Assembly (NCBI GenBank): GCA_937958995.1
Contig: CALGAP010000011.1
Coordinates: forward strand, 1-64,000
Source of the DNA: an uncultured Chitinophagaceae bacterium
GTDB lineage: Bacteria; Bacteroidota; Bacteroidia; Chitinophagales; Chitinophagaceae
Length of the DNA stretch: 64,000 nt
Direction of reading: 5' to 3'
Shown here: positions 54,986-63,345 of the stretch, in pieces
Layout of the letters: the number at the start of each line of letters is the position of its first letter
Position numbering within the stretch: position 1 is the first letter of the stretch
Notes under the pieces: generated by a model
Told to the model about the DNA's origin: nothing
What the model saw: only the letters and a program-made list of their open reading frames with translations
Database searches by the model: none
Program-made: the position numbers and the translations under genes

Positions 54986-56923
54986 ATGCTTATGAGGATG
55001 GCGCTGCTGACTGCCGCAGTGTTACTGGCAGCTTTACCGGTATGCAGCCAGCTATGTACCGGAAGCCTCGGCGACCCCGTGGTACATATTGATTTTGGCC
55101 GCGGCAGCAATGCACAGGGCAATGCCATTCCTTCGGCCAGTATCGGGTACACTTTCCTTAATAGCGATTGTCCCAACGATGGTTACTACACCATCCGCAG
55201 CTCCACCAATGCCTGCTTCGGCAATACCTGGCATACGGTGACTCAAGACCATACCCCCGGCGATGTGAACGGGTATATGATGATCGTGAACGCCACTTAC
55301 CAACCCGGCGATTTTTTTGTGGACACCGTGCGCGGTCTCTGCGCCAACACAACCTACGAACTCGCAGCCTGGGTGATGAACATATTATTACCGACCGCCT
55401 GCGACGGAAATAGTTCCGGCATTGATCCCAATCTTACATTCCGAATCGAAACTACCACCGGCACCGTGCTGGCCACCTACAATACCGGCAGTATACCAGA
55501 AACTGCCGTTCCCACCTGGAAACAATACGGCGTATTTTTCACCACCACCGCTGCCAGCACCGAAGTGGTGCTACGTATTACCAACAATGCGCCCGGCGGC
55601 TGTGGCAATGATATCCTGCTCGATGATATCACTTTCCGCCCCTGCGGACCGCTGGTGAATGCTTCACTTTCCATAACCGGTGATACAACCGCTGAAGTTT
55701 GTGAAGGAGATCCCACCACTTTTTTTCTGGAGTCTGCAGCTTCCACAGGTTATAACGACCCGGTTTATCAATGGCAGGTGAGTAAAAGTGGCGGTCCTTT
55801 CAGAGACATTGCCGGCGCTACCAGCCAGCAATTTCTGCGCATGCCTACGGATTCGGGAGTTTATCGCTATCGGTTATCCATGTCTGAAAGTGTAAATGCG
55901 GTGAACAACAGTTGCCGCGTGGCGAGCAATACAGTGGCGATCATTGTAAACGGATTGCCCCAGCCGGGATTGAGTGATACCACGAAGGGCTGCGCCGAAA
56001 CAGCATTGCAAATAACGGCAGCAGGCGGAGAGCACTATGCATGGACAGGACCCAATGGTTTTACTGCCTTTGACAAAACTATCATGCTGCCCGGCCTGCA
56101 GGCTGCAGATGCCGGGCAATATCGCGTGCTGGTGACCACCATAAAAGGCTGCAGCGCTGAAGACACTACAGAGTTGGTAGTGCACCCCGCCGTAAAAGCG
56201 ATGGTGACGGGTGCCGCCTCGGTCTGCGAAGATGTGCCCGTAATGCTGCAGGCAAGTGGCGGTGTAAGTTATGAATGGTCGCCGGCCAGCGGGTTGTCGT
56301 CTGCTGCAATTGCCAATCCCACTGCGCGACCGTCAGATACTACCACCTACCGGGTAACGGTTTACAGCGAATACGGCTGCAGCGATACTGCTTCGGCAAC
56401 CATTAATATCTGGAAAAAACCGAAGGCATCGGCGGGACCTGACAAACGAATCCTGGAAGGACAATCGGTATCACTGGAAGGTATAGCCGAAGGAACAAAC
56501 GTGATTTATTTCTGGACGCCGTCGAATTCGCTCGACAACAGCTCGGCCATTTCGCCGGTCGCGCGGCCGGTTGATAATACTGCTTATACCTTGCACGTGG
56601 TTTCGCAGCTGGGTTGCGGCACCGCCACCGATGATGTGTTTGTAAGAGTATATAAAGAAGTAAAAATCCCGAACGCTTTTTCACCCAACGGGGATGGTAT
56701 CAATGACGAATGGAGAATCGAAAACCTGCACACCTATCCTGAAGCAACACTGCAGGTGTTTAACAGGCATGGCCAAAAAGTGTTTGAAAGCCGCGGCTAT
56801 AGTCGTCCCTGGAACGGAACCTATAACGGTCAGCCGCTACCAGTGGGCACTTACTATTATGTAATCGACCTGAAAACAGAACTTTTCCCAATATTGAAGG
56901 GATGGGTATTCATAGCGCGCTGA
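54986..56923 (+). CDS. Secreted protein with T9SS type B (gliding-motility) C-terminal domain
   Basis: A 645-aa protein with a signal peptide (about 1-22). The N-terminal about 200 residues form a Cys-containing jelly-roll-like module (HIDFGRGSNAQG, DNDILLDDITFRPCG-like end). Ig/PKD-like repeats follow (CAETALQITAAGGEHYAWTG; VCEDVPVMLQASGGVSYEWS). The C-terminus is a type B sorting domain (IPNAFSPNGDGINDEWRI, LQVFNRHGQKVFES, PVGTYYYVIDL). It is exported by T9SS and probably works as a large surface or released adhesin-like protein. An ATG at 54992 is an equally possible start. Confidence 0.88.
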   Translation: MLMRMALLTAAVLLAALPVCSQLCTGSLGDPVVHIDFGRGSNAQGNAIPSASIGYTFLNSDCPNDGYYTIRSSTNACFGNTWHTVTQDHTPGDVNGYMMIVNATYQPGDFFVDTVRGLCANTTYELAAWVMNILLPTACDGNSSGIDPNLTFRIETTTGTVLATYNTGSIPETAVPTWKQYGVFFTTTAASTEVVLRITNNAPGGCGNDILLDDITFRPCGPLVNASLSITGDTTAEVCEGDPTTFFLESAASTGYNDPVYQWQVSKSGGPFRDIAGATSQQFLRMPTDSGVYRYRLSMSESVNAVNNSCRVASNTVAIIVNGLPQPGLSDTTKGCAETALQITAAGGEHYAWTGPNGFTAFDKTIMLPGLQAADAGQYRVLVTTIKGCSAEDTTELVVHPAVKAMVTGAASVCEDVPVMLQASGGVSYEWSPASGLSSAAIANPTARPSDTTTYRVTVYSEYGCSDTASATINIWKKPKASAGPDKRILEGQSVSLEGIAEGTNVIYFWTPSNSLDNSSAISPVARPVDNTAYTLHVVSQLGCGTATDDVFVRVYKEVKIPNAFSPNGDGINDEWRIENLHTYPEATLQVFNRHGQKVFESRGYSRPWNGTYNGQPLPVGTYYYVIDLKTELFPILKGWVFIAR

Positions 56924-57002
56924 TGTTGCGAAAGTATGAATTTCGCGGCCGGGCCGCTCGACATAAAAGAAACATGCGTATTTTCGCCAAAATTTTTTCT
57001 GC

Positions 57003-58214
57003 ATGAACTTACACGAATACCAGGCCAAAGAATTACTGAAGAAATATAATGTGCCGGTTCAGGAAGGAATACCGGTTGATCGCGCCGACGCTGCCGAAGA
57101 AGCATATAAAAACCTCAAGGTAAATTATGGAAGCAGTTTTGCCGTAGTAAAAGCACAAATCCACGCAGGCGGCCGCGGCAAGGGTAAGATCAAGGGAACA
57201 GAGCAGCGCGGTGTGGCTGTTGGTAAAAACGCAGAAGAAATAAAACAGATCGCCAGCAACCTGCTGGGCGGCACGCTGGTGACCGTGCAGACCGGTCCTG
57301 CCGGCAAAGTGGTAAACAAAGTGCTGGTAGCGCAGGATGTTTACTATCCCGGTCCCAATCCCGTAAAAGAATTTTATCTCTCCATATTGCTCGACCGCTC
57401 AAAAGGTATGAACGTGATCATGTACAGCACCGAGGGCGGTATGGACATTGAAGAGGTAGCGCACAAGACGCCTGAAAAGATATTCAAAGAATGGGTTCAT
57501 CCGGGCGGCGGTCTGCTGCCCTTCCAGGCCAGGAAGATTGCCTTTAACCTGGGACTGAAAGGTGAGGCATTCAAAAACTGCGTGCGTTTCGTGACCAATC
57601 TTTACTCCGCTTATGTGGGTCTCGATTGCAGCATGCTGGAAATAAACCCGCTGTTCAAGACCGCTGATGAAAAGATCATTGCGGTTGACTGCAAAATGAA
57701 CCTCGACGATAATGCCCTGATGCGTCATCCCGACCTGGAAGCGCTGCGCGACCTCAGTGAAGAAGATCCCACCGAAGTAGAAGCCGGTAAATACAACCTC
57801 AATTTCGTGAAGCTCGATGGCAATGTGGGTTGTATGGTGAATGGCGCCGGGCTGGCCATGGCCACTATGGATATGATCAAACTGAGCGGCGGCGAGCCCG
57901 CCAACTTCCTCGACGTGGGTGGTACTGCCAATGCGCAGACAGTGGAGGCGGGTTTCCGCATCATCCTGAAAGACCCGAAAGTGAAAGCCATCCTCATCAA
58001 TATATTCGGCGGTATTGTTCGCTGCGACCGCGTGGCGCAAGGTGTAATTGATGCATATAAATCGATTGGCACTATCAAGGTGCCCATCATTGTGCGCCTG
58101 CAGGGTACCAATGCCGAAGAAGCAAAAAAACTGATCGAGGAAAGCGGCCTGGAAGTACAATCAGCCATTTTGCTGAGCGAAGCAGCGGCCCTGGTGAATA
58201 AGGCCGTTGCATAA
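57003..58214 (+). CDS. sucC: Succinate-CoA ligase, ADP-forming, beta subunit
   Basis: A 403-aa TCA-cycle enzyme subunit. The start MNLHEYQAKELLKKY, the ATP-grasp segment AQIHAGGRGKGKIKG, GLDCSMLEINPL, GLAMATMDMIKLSGG, FLDVGGTANAQTV and LINIFGGIVRCD are all canonical for SucC. It makes ATP from succinyl-CoA together with SucD. No sucD gene is adjacent, so the subunits are encoded apart in this genome. Confidence 0.97.
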   Translation: MNLHEYQAKELLKKYNVPVQEGIPVDRADAAEEAYKNLKVNYGSSFAVVKAQIHAGGRGKGKIKGTEQRGVAVGKNAEEIKQIASNLLGGTLVTVQTGPAGKVVNKVLVAQDVYYPGPNPVKEFYLSILLDRSKGMNVIMYSTEGGMDIEEVAHKTPEKIFKEWVHPGGGLLPFQARKIAFNLGLKGEAFKNCVRFVTNLYSAYVGLDCSMLEINPLFKTADEKIIAVDCKMNLDDNALMRHPDLEALRDLSEEDPTEVEAGKYNLNFVKLDGNVGCMVNGAGLAMATMDMIKLSGGEPANFLDVGGTANAQTVEAGFRIILKDPKVKAILINIFGGIVRCDRVAQGVIDAYKSIGTIKVPIIVRLQGTNAEEAKKLIEESGLEVQSAILLSEAAALVNKAVA

Positions 58215-58255
58215 GAATATTGCAGTACCGGTTGCCCGGATTGAATACCTGCCAC

Positions 58256-58621
58256 ATGAGATACATACTTCTTGCCATAACCATTTCGCTGGCAGCGCCC
58301 GCGCTTGGCCAGCTGAATTGCAGCAACTACAAGAAGGGGAAATTTGAGTACGTAGATATGCCCGGCGCCTGGTTTGAAATAAAAGGTAACAGGCACATGG
58401 AGTATGTGGAAAATGGCAAGTATTATATTCAGTCAACGCTGAAATGGAATTCTGACTGCAGCTATACCACTACTCTCAGGAAATGTACAGTTCCCGGATT
58501 TCCTTATAAACCCGGCGATGAAATGACGGTAACTTTCCATCGCAACGAAGAGGGCGTTATCTACTACACATCTGTCTTAAAAGGCGAAAAAATGGAAGGA
58601 AGGGTGAGAAAGGTGGATTAG
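58256..58621 (+). CDS. Small secreted protein, unknown function
   Basis: From the ATG at 58256 the protein is 121 aa with a signal peptide (about 1-18, APALGQ). The mature part has four Cys (in QLNCSNYKKG, NSDCSYTTTLRKC and a TTG-start-independent region) and a beta-rich lipocalin-like run of short strands (GAWFEIKGNRHMEYV, GVIYYTSVLKGE). No family is recognised with confidence. It lies 41 bp after sucC and is convergent with the DUF4468 gene 5 bp away. Confidence 0.65.
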   Translation: MRYILLAITISLAAPALGQLNCSNYKKGKFEYVDMPGAWFEIKGNRHMEYVENGKYYIQSTLKWNSDCSYTTTLRKCTVPGFPYKPGDEMTVTFHRNEEGVIYYTSVLKGEKMEGRVRKVD

Positions 58622-58626
58622 AAGAA

Positions 58627-59133
58627 TTATTCTTCGCCGCTCATAAAACGTTTCAGGTAACCGGTAACATAACTGATACGCTTATATGTTCTGTTCAGCA
58701 CCTGGTCGTATGTAATCTGCTTTACTGATTCGGGCTTTTTCTCAAATTCAAAATTCATCCCGTTTTCTGCCCAGTCCACTTCAAAATTTTTCCAGGTATA
58801 GCGGTAACCGCTTTCATCTATTTCGAGCGTAAATTCCAATGACACGGGTATGATGCGGGAAGTGGCCACGCTGCGTAGTTTGGCGCGTACATCAACGTAT
58901 CCGCGGCCTTTGATAATAAGACTGTTCTCGCTCTTGTCACGGTAAATTGAGTCCCAATGCACCAGGAAGGGCTGGTTAAAAAACTGTGCAGCTTTTAGCT
59001 CCAGCAATTTGGCGGTGGCGGCGTCATCGACCGTCACTTTATGGCTATACTCAAACAAACCTGACTGATTGCGCGGAATCTGGGCGCTGGCCCCGATTGC
59101 GTTCAGCAATAAGAGACAGAACAGGTATCGCAT
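58627..59133 (-). CDS. Secreted DUF4468-like protein
   Basis: A 168-aa protein with a signal peptide (1-17, ASAQ). The mature part fits the DUF4468 TBP-like fold found in many Bacteroidota envelope proteins: FEYSHKVTVDDAA, AQFFNQPFLVHWDS, IIKGRGYVDV, and LEFTLEIDESGYRYTWKNFE. The function is unknown. It stands alone, with a 672-bp gene-poor region upstream. Confidence 0.8.
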   Translation of the reverse strand: MRYLFCLLLLNAIGASAQIPRNQSGLFEYSHKVTVDDAATAKLLELKAAQFFNQPFLVHWDSIYRDKSENSLIIKGRGYVDVRAKLRSVATSRIIPVSLEFTLEIDESGYRYTWKNFEVDWAENGMNFEFEKKPESVKQITYDQVLNRTYKRISYVTGYLKRFMSGEE

Positions 59134-59805
59134 ACGTACAAATTAAAAAATCCCTCTTAGAAAACGTAATGAATTTTTACAGGCGGTCGAATGAATTGCC
59201 CGTCCGTCAAGCCCGGTAGCCTGGAATTTCCTCCGGTGCTTTGGAGGCTACGAATTGATTATATGTTGTTTGGGTGAAATCTCTAAAAAAAAGCCCGGTC
59301 GGATGACCGGGTCTTGTGATGAATTTTGCACTACAATAATTTCTTTATTACAGCGCCCCTCCATGATTTTTTCACGGATGCTGGATTCAGAGGTTTTCAA
59401 AAGGGTACACCAGGTCTTCTGCGGATATTGGGTTCTGGGAGTTGGAAATTGGATTTTAAAAGCTCTGATTGCAACACAAAGATGCATACACCATTTCCCA
59501 AAGACAAAAAAGTACAACGATAATCTCCGCTATTCCGAGGATAATTTAAAACTTGATACTAAAAAACACCTATACATGGTGGTTGTACGAAATGAAATGA
59601 TCGGAAAAATACTACAAATAAATGTTAGTTGGACAGTTACGGACGCCCGACACCCGGCACCGCACTCCGCGCCCACCGTGTTTTCCGCAATGGTGAAATA
59701 GCGCATTTTCTCTATTGACGATGGAAAATAATTGCTCTAATTTGCCGTTACATCCATAAAAAGGTTAAGTAAATTCTGAAACACCCTTAAATCCACTGGA
59801 CAACT
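59134..59805. other. 672-bp gene-poor region with structured segments
   Basis: No coding frame here looks real. The left part contains mutually exclusive stems: GTAGCCT (59216-59222) with AGGCTAC (59245-59251), or CCTCC (59230-59234) with GGAGG (59243-59247). A reverse-strand terminator follows at 59285-59312. The middle has weak repeat-like sequence. Near the right end TTG (59715-59717) and TAATTTG (59738-59744), 20 bases apart, resemble a promoter for the small gene at 59806. Confidence 0.4.
59285..59312 (-). terminator. Orphan reverse-strand Rho-independent terminator
   Basis: CCCGGTC (59294-59300) pairs with GACCGGG (59305-59311) around GGAT, and on the reverse strand eight T follow. No reverse-strand gene lies immediately upstream of it, so it may end an unannotated RNA. 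Confidence 0.65.
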
Positions 59806-59889
59806 ATGAAAAACCCTTTAAGACTCTTCTACGGCGGACTCATCATCGGTTATGTTATCATCTATGGCTTGATGGCGATTTTGGGATAA
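59806..59889 (+). CDS. 27-aa membrane peptide
   Basis: An ATG at 59806 opens MKNPLRLFYG, followed by one hydrophobic helix (about 10-26) and TAA. Basic residues come before the helix, as expected for an inner-membrane miniprotein. A promoter-like TTG-N20-TAATTTG lies upstream, and the GNAT gene starts 24 bp downstream. Such short frames can occur by chance; the ordered charge and hydrophobic pattern is the only support. Confidence 0.45.
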   Translation: MKNPLRLFYGGLIIGYVIIYGLMAILG

Positions 59890-59913
59890 ACTACGAAGAA
59901 CTATCTTCGCTTC

Positions 59914-60399
59914 ATGTCCGAATTTCTCATCCGCACCATACAGCCGGAAGACAATCCCGCGCTGGCAAAAGTTATCAGGGATACATTAACCGAATTCGGC
60001 GCCAACAAACCCGGCACCGTTTATTTCGATCCCACTACCGACGCCTTATTCGAGCTGTTTCAAACACCGCGCAGTACCTATTTCGTTGCCGTGAAAGATG
60101 GTGTCATCGTGGGCGGCGCAGGCATTTACCCTTCCCAGGGACTTCCTGAGGGTACCTGTGAGCTGGTCAAAATGTACCTCCTCCCCTCAGCCCGCGGCAA
60201 GGGCCTGGGCAAACTATTAATCGAAAAATCCCTCCAATTTGCCCGCCAATCGGGCTACCGGCAAGTGTACCTCGAAACCATGCCCGAACTCAAAAAAGCC
60301 GTCTCTATCTACGAAAAATTCGGCTTCCGATACCTCACCGCCCCCCTGGGCAAGACGGGGCACTTTGGGTGTGGGATCTGGATGCTGGTGAATATTTAA
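59914..60399 (+). CDS. GNAT family N-acetyltransferase
   Basis: A 161-aa cytoplasmic acetyltransferase. The acetyl-CoA site is LLPSARGKGLGKLLIEKSL (R/Q-x-x-G-x-G/A motif as ARGKGLGK), preceded by the VKMYL strand and followed by GYRQVYLETMPEL and YEKFGFRYL. The substrate is unknown; similar proteins acetylate small amines or protein N-termini. Its last 4 bp overlap the convergent outer-membrane protein gene. Confidence 0.9.
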   Translation: MSEFLIRTIQPEDNPALAKVIRDTLTEFGANKPGTVYFDPTTDALFELFQTPRSTYFVAVKDGVIVGGAGIYPSQGLPEGTCELVKMYLLPSARGKGLGKLLIEKSLQFARQSGYRQVYLETMPELKKAVSIYEKFGFRYLTAPLGKTGHFGCGIWMLVNI

Positions 60400-60935
60400 T
60401 TCCTCCCCACCTCTCGCCGCAACAAATGCACCTGGAATCCCAACCTGAACAAAAACCCGCCTCCCCCGGGTGTGTTTTCGACTTTTTTGTAGCTGTAGCC
60501 GGCCAGGCCGTCGATGGCTACATTGCTGTTGATGAAGAAGGCACCGCCGGCGCCGAGGATGAAGCCGGTGACGGTCTCGGTGATGGAGCCCGTGGTGTCT
60601 TTGGTACGGAGCGAGCCGACATTAAAAGAAGTGTGGATGAGAGGTTTGAATGATGATTCCTTGATATTGAAATACAAGCGGCCGAAAATGCCGGCGCCAA
60701 GCTCTGTCGTCTTCAGTACGCCGATCTTGTTGTAGGAAATGATCATTTCGCCGCCAAAGGCCAGGTTGTTGGCAAAGAAATGGCCAACGCTGGGTGTAAC
60801 AGTGACTTCGGGTGCGCGCTTGCTGGTATTGATCAAAAAACTTCCACCTACCATCCAATCGCCTTTGTCGGTCTGGGCCTGGCACAGCGTAGTAAAAGCT
60901 ACCGACGCGAGGAGGCTCCACAGAATTTTCTTCAT
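60396..60935 (-). CDS. Outer-membrane beta-barrel protein
   Basis: From the ATG at 60935 the protein is 179 aa with a signal peptide (MKKILWSLL... QAQ). Eight short amphipathic strands (DWMVGGSFLIN, FFANNLAFGGEMIISYN, AGIFGRLYF) and a final FLFRLGFQVHL fit a small OmpA/OmpW-like barrel. Its role is unknown. The longer frame adds seven residues before the signal and was not chosen. Confidence 0.78.
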   Translation of the reverse strand: MKKILWSLLASVAFTTLCQAQTDKGDWMVGGSFLINTSKRAPEVTVTPSVGHFFANNLAFGGEMIISYNKIGVLKTTELGAGIFGRLYFNIKESSFKPLIHTSFNVGSLRTKDTTGSITETVTGFILGAGGAFFINSNVAIDGLAGYSYKKVENTPGGGGFLFRLGFQVHLLRREVGRN

Positions 60936-60968
60936 AACAGTAATTTTAGTTATCAATTAGGTTGTTGT

Positions 60969-61595
60969 CTATCCTGTATTCGCAATTCTTACTTCATAGA
61001 TAGGGCTGAACAAATACACCCTGCCTGTCTTTATTTCAATGCATTGAAAGCGTTTGCGCAGTTGTTTTCCTTTCTTGAAAAGTCTTCCCTCACCGATATC
61101 GAAAATTTGTCCTTCCTGTAGTTGTTCCACCATCACCAGCCCGTTTTGCGCGCGGTCGTATTGTTTCAGTACGCGCATCAGGTCTTCGTCGGCGCAACTG
61201 CTCGCGGGCAGATCATGCATCGATTTCATGAGGGCTTGTTCCACCGGTGCCGGAAAAATATCTTTTTGTAAAAAATCCTGCAGCAGGAGCGCATAGCAAT
61301 TCTTCCACTCACGCCCATGCGATTGCACACGGTTTCCATATTGGATAAAGGTCACCAGGTGTGCCAGCTCATGGATAAGGGTGATCAGGAAGGAATATGG
61401 ATTGAGGTTACCGTTTACACTGATGCGATGCGTTTTATGCCCCGAGGCATGCCGGTAATCGCCGAGTACGGTCTTGCGTTCGCGGGTAATGGTCAGATGC
61501 ACCTTGTAATAGTGAAGATAATCCAGCACACGCGGCACGGCGGCGTGGGGTATAAACCGGCTTAAATACTCCAATGGTGCTTCCCGCTTAGACAT
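60969..61595 (-). CDS. SprT-like domain protein
   Basis: A 208-aa protein with the SprT metalloprotease-like motif HELAH (75-79) and a third ligand at His93 (VQSHGREWK). Eukaryotic relatives (SPRTN) cleave DNA-protein crosslinks; the bacterial members are less known. The C-terminal part (about 150-208) is a small beta domain instead of the usual zinc ribbon, with no CxxC pairs. It overlaps the upstream membrane-protein gene by 8 bp. Confidence 0.85.
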   Translation of the reverse strand: MSKREAPLEYLSRFIPHAAVPRVLDYLHYYKVHLTITRERKTVLGDYRHASGHKTHRISVNGNLNPYSFLITLIHELAHLVTFIQYGNRVQSHGREWKNCYALLLQDFLQKDIFPAPVEQALMKSMHDLPASSCADEDLMRVLKQYDRAQNGLVMVEQLQEGQIFDIGEGRLFKKGKQLRKRFQCIEIKTGRVYLFSPIYEVRIANTG

Positions 61596-61992
61596 TCTTT
61601 TGCTGCTTGCTCAATTTCATCAGTATGGCCACTTCGGCGCCTGTATAAACGAAATATAAGAATATACATCCGAATACCGCTCCCGTATTCACATTTTTGC
61701 CCGCCATCATGGCATAAATAAGCACGGCCACGATGCACACAAACATCCTGATCAACACGCTGGCATACATGCCGCGCGTGATGGCATAGGCATTTTTCGA
61801 TCCGAAAGAACGGGTATACAGGAAAAACGATAATAACGTAACCGCAAATAAGAGAATATTTCCCCAAAGCATTACCTGCTGGTCAATATTCCACTGGTCA
61901 AGCAACTGGCGGCCCGCCAGCAACAAAGCAGTCGCAGCAATAAAAATCAGGATGATCGGGCGCAGGGATCTCTTCACCAATTTTGATTCCAT
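61588..61992 (-). CDS. Four-helix membrane protein, AtpI-like by position
   Basis: A 134-aa inner-membrane protein with four hydrophobic helices (about 12-29, 40-58, 73-94 and 105-125) and basic termini. Similar proteins follow the bactofilin gene and precede the F0F1 ATP synthase genes in other Bacteroidota, where they take the place of AtpI. Here an SprT-like gene follows instead of atpB. The AtpI link is therefore positional inference. It has a -7 box only 5 bp before the ATG. Confidence 0.7.
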   Translation of the reverse strand: MESKLVKRSLRPIILIFIAATALLLAGRQLLDQWNIDQQVMLWGNILLFAVTLLSFFLYTRSFGSKNAYAITRGMYASVLIRMFVCIVAVLIYAMMAGKNVNTGAVFGCIFLYFVYTGAEVAILMKLSKQQKNV

Positions 61993-61997
61993 TGGCG

Positions 61998-62005
61998 CAA
62001 ATATA
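61998..62005 (-). promoter_or_regulatory. -7 box (TATATTTG) giving a nearly leaderless mRNA
   Basis: A full TAnnTTTG match on the reverse strand ending 5 nt before the ATG at 61992. Repeat copy E starts 10 bases upstream, and no TTG is seen at the -33 distance. Confidence 0.5.
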
Positions 62006-62015
62006 GAACTATTCG

Positions 62016-62113
62016 GTTTCGGGTTTCGGGTTTGGTGTTCCGGGTGGCTGCCGCGCTTTATAACCGCTGTCAGGCCTTAAGAATACGAAACACGATACCC
62101 CAAACCCGAAACT
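62016..62113. repeat. Copy E of the GTTTCGGGTTT repeat family
   Basis: The left arm is GTTTCGGGTTTCGGGTTTGG followed by TGTTCCGGGTGGCTGCCGCG. The right arm ends AAACCCGAAAC (62103-62113), the inverse of the left end. It lies between the bactofilin and AtpI-like genes, both on the reverse strand. Confidence 0.8.
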
Positions 62114-62115
62114 CT

Positions 62116-62550
62116 TTAACCGCCAACAGTCAACGGCTTCTCCTTGACAGTGCCGTTGGACGAATAGCTTGCCTGGCCGTTGCCGTTCATGTGGCATTGA
62201 CCATTAAAATTGGCGCTGGGTTCTATCTGCAGTTTGGTGGCGTAGAGATTGCCGTTAACCTGGCTGCCACCCTTGAGCTGGAGCAGTTCTTTTACTTTGA
62301 TGGTGCCGCTCACCTTGCCCATGATATCGGCCTGCTGGCCCGAAATATCACCTTCAACCGAGCCGTTGGCGCCGATCACCACCTTGGCGGTGCAGTGGAT
62401 ATTACCCTGCAAGGTGCCGTCGATGCGGATATCGCCGTTGCTGGTGATATCTCCTTTGAGCGTGGTGCCCGCTGCAATGATGCTGGCTGAATTGCCTCCC
62501 GAAACGGGAGAATCGGAAATGCTGTCGGATTTGGATTTCTGATTGAACAT
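62116..62550 (-). CDS. Bactofilin (polymer-forming cytoskeletal protein)
   Basis: A 144-aa protein with a disordered Ser-rich N-terminus. The central right-handed beta-helix of repeated short strands (about 24-125: GTTLKGDITSNGDIRIDG, GTLQGNIHC, GSVEGDISGQQADIMGKVSG) is typical of bactofilins, which polymerise without nucleotide. A Gly/Ser-rich tail follows. It stands next to the coiled-coil membrane protein gene and near porW, a common Bacteroidota arrangement. Confidence 0.94.
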   Translation of the reverse strand: MFNQKSKSDSISDSPVSGGNSASIIAAGTTLKGDITSNGDIRIDGTLQGNIHCTAKVVIGANGSVEGDISGQQADIMGKVSGTIKVKELLQLKGGSQVNGNLYATKLQIEPSANFNGQCHMNGNGQASYSSNGTVKEKPLTVGG

Positions 62551-62562
62551 ACGATATGTGGT

Positions 62563-62958
62563 TTAGTCCTTAATACTTTCCGCAGGGGGTTCATTCAGGA
62601 GGGTTGTGTCCAGGTTTACGGTCACATTACCCTGAAGAATGTCCTTTATGCTTTTGAGGTAGCGGTCATCCTCTATCATGACCTGTTCCAGCGAATCTAC
62701 CTTCAACTTGAGCTCCCGCAGCTCGGTGGTCGCATTTACGTCCCCATATCCGGGAATATACATCCTGAGGGGGGTAAATACGATCAGTGCCACTGTGAGA
62801 CCCGTCAATAATACAAAAATGGTGCTAAGAACGACATAAACGCTTAATCTTGACAATTTAAACGTCACAACCTCCTCATAAGTATCATCATTCATCACCA
62901 CCAGCCGGTAGCGGTTCTGCAGCCTCTTGAGGGTTGAGTTGGCATCAAATTTGGCCAT
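62563..62958 (-). CDS. Bitopic coiled-coil protein associated with bactofilin
   Basis: A 131-aa protein. A cytoplasmic N-terminus (about 1-38, RLQNRYRLVVMNDDTYEEV) is followed by one helix (about 40-64) and a periplasmic coiled coil (about 78-110, TTELRELKLKVDSLEQVM). The sequence matches the N-terminal part of M23-peptidase genes that neighbour bactofilins in other phyla, but no M23 domain follows. It may anchor bactofilin filaments to the envelope. The gene starts upstream of bactofilin with 12 bp between them, so it is the same operon. Confidence 0.78.
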   Translation of the reverse strand: MAKFDANSTLKRLQNRYRLVVMNDDTYEEVVTFKLSRLSVYVVLSTIFVLLTGLTVALIVFTPLRMYIPGYGDVNATTELRELKLKVDSLEQVMIEDDRYLKSIKDILQGNVTVNLDTTLLNEPPAESIKD

Positions 62959-62973
62959 AGTTCGGACTTTTTT

Positions 62974-63022
62974 AATCGCGGATTCTCACGGATTACGCAG
63001 ATTACGCAGATTTTTCCGGATT
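62974..63022. repeat. GCGGATT-type intergenic repeat with a 9-bp tandem
   Basis: AATCGCGGATTCTCACG is followed by two direct copies of GATTACGCA (62991-62999, 63000-63008) and TTTTTCCGGATTA. Related to the unit at 48561-48661. Confidence 0.55.
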
Positions 63023-63078
63023 ATTTCCTTTTTAAACGAAAAATCAGTGAAATCTATGCGATTCGGGGAAAAATTGGT

Positions 63079-63271
63079 TGCAGGTTGGGCGTTCCGGGTT
63101 CCGGAAGTTGGGTGTAGGGTCAAGGTCAGCTAACTCCAGGGTGGCTCACCACCGGGAGTGGGCCAACTTTGAAGGTGAGCCGCCACGGGGGTGAGCCACC
63201 CTAAGGTGGACCGTCCGTATTCCCAACATCCTACACTCTACACCTCTCACTCCCAACCCGAAACCCGCGAC
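63079..63271. repeat. Copy F (compound) of the GTTTCGGGTTT repeat family
   Basis: Outer parts carry GGGCGTTCCGGGTTCCGG at the left and CCCAACCCGAAACCCGCGAC at the right. The centre has its own 13-bp perfect inverted repeat, AGGGTGGCTCACC (63138-63150) with GGTGAGCCACCCT (63190-63202). A related GGTGAGCCGCCACGG lies between. Confidence 0.65.
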
Positions 63272-63345
63272 AAATTTTACCATTCTGTTTAAAATATTTT
63301 TCCTGAAAATCAGTTATTAGCATTTAGTTTGTGCTGAAAATTGTA

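Larger units (their letters stand above)
62959..63345. other. 387-bp divergent gap between bactofilin operon and porW
   Basis: It is filled by two repeats: the GCGGATT-type unit (62974-63022) and repeat copy F (63079-63271). No consensus TAnnTTTG box is obvious for porW; the promoter may lie in the A/T-rich 63273-63330 stretch. Confidence 0.5.

Noticed and set aside
59248..59517. Reverse-strand 89-codon frame
   Set aside because: It runs through a strong terminator hairpin and has no recognisable domain or start context.
62991..63008. Two direct GATTACGCA copies as the start of a CRISPR array
   Set aside because: No spacers, only two short units, and no cas genes in the window.
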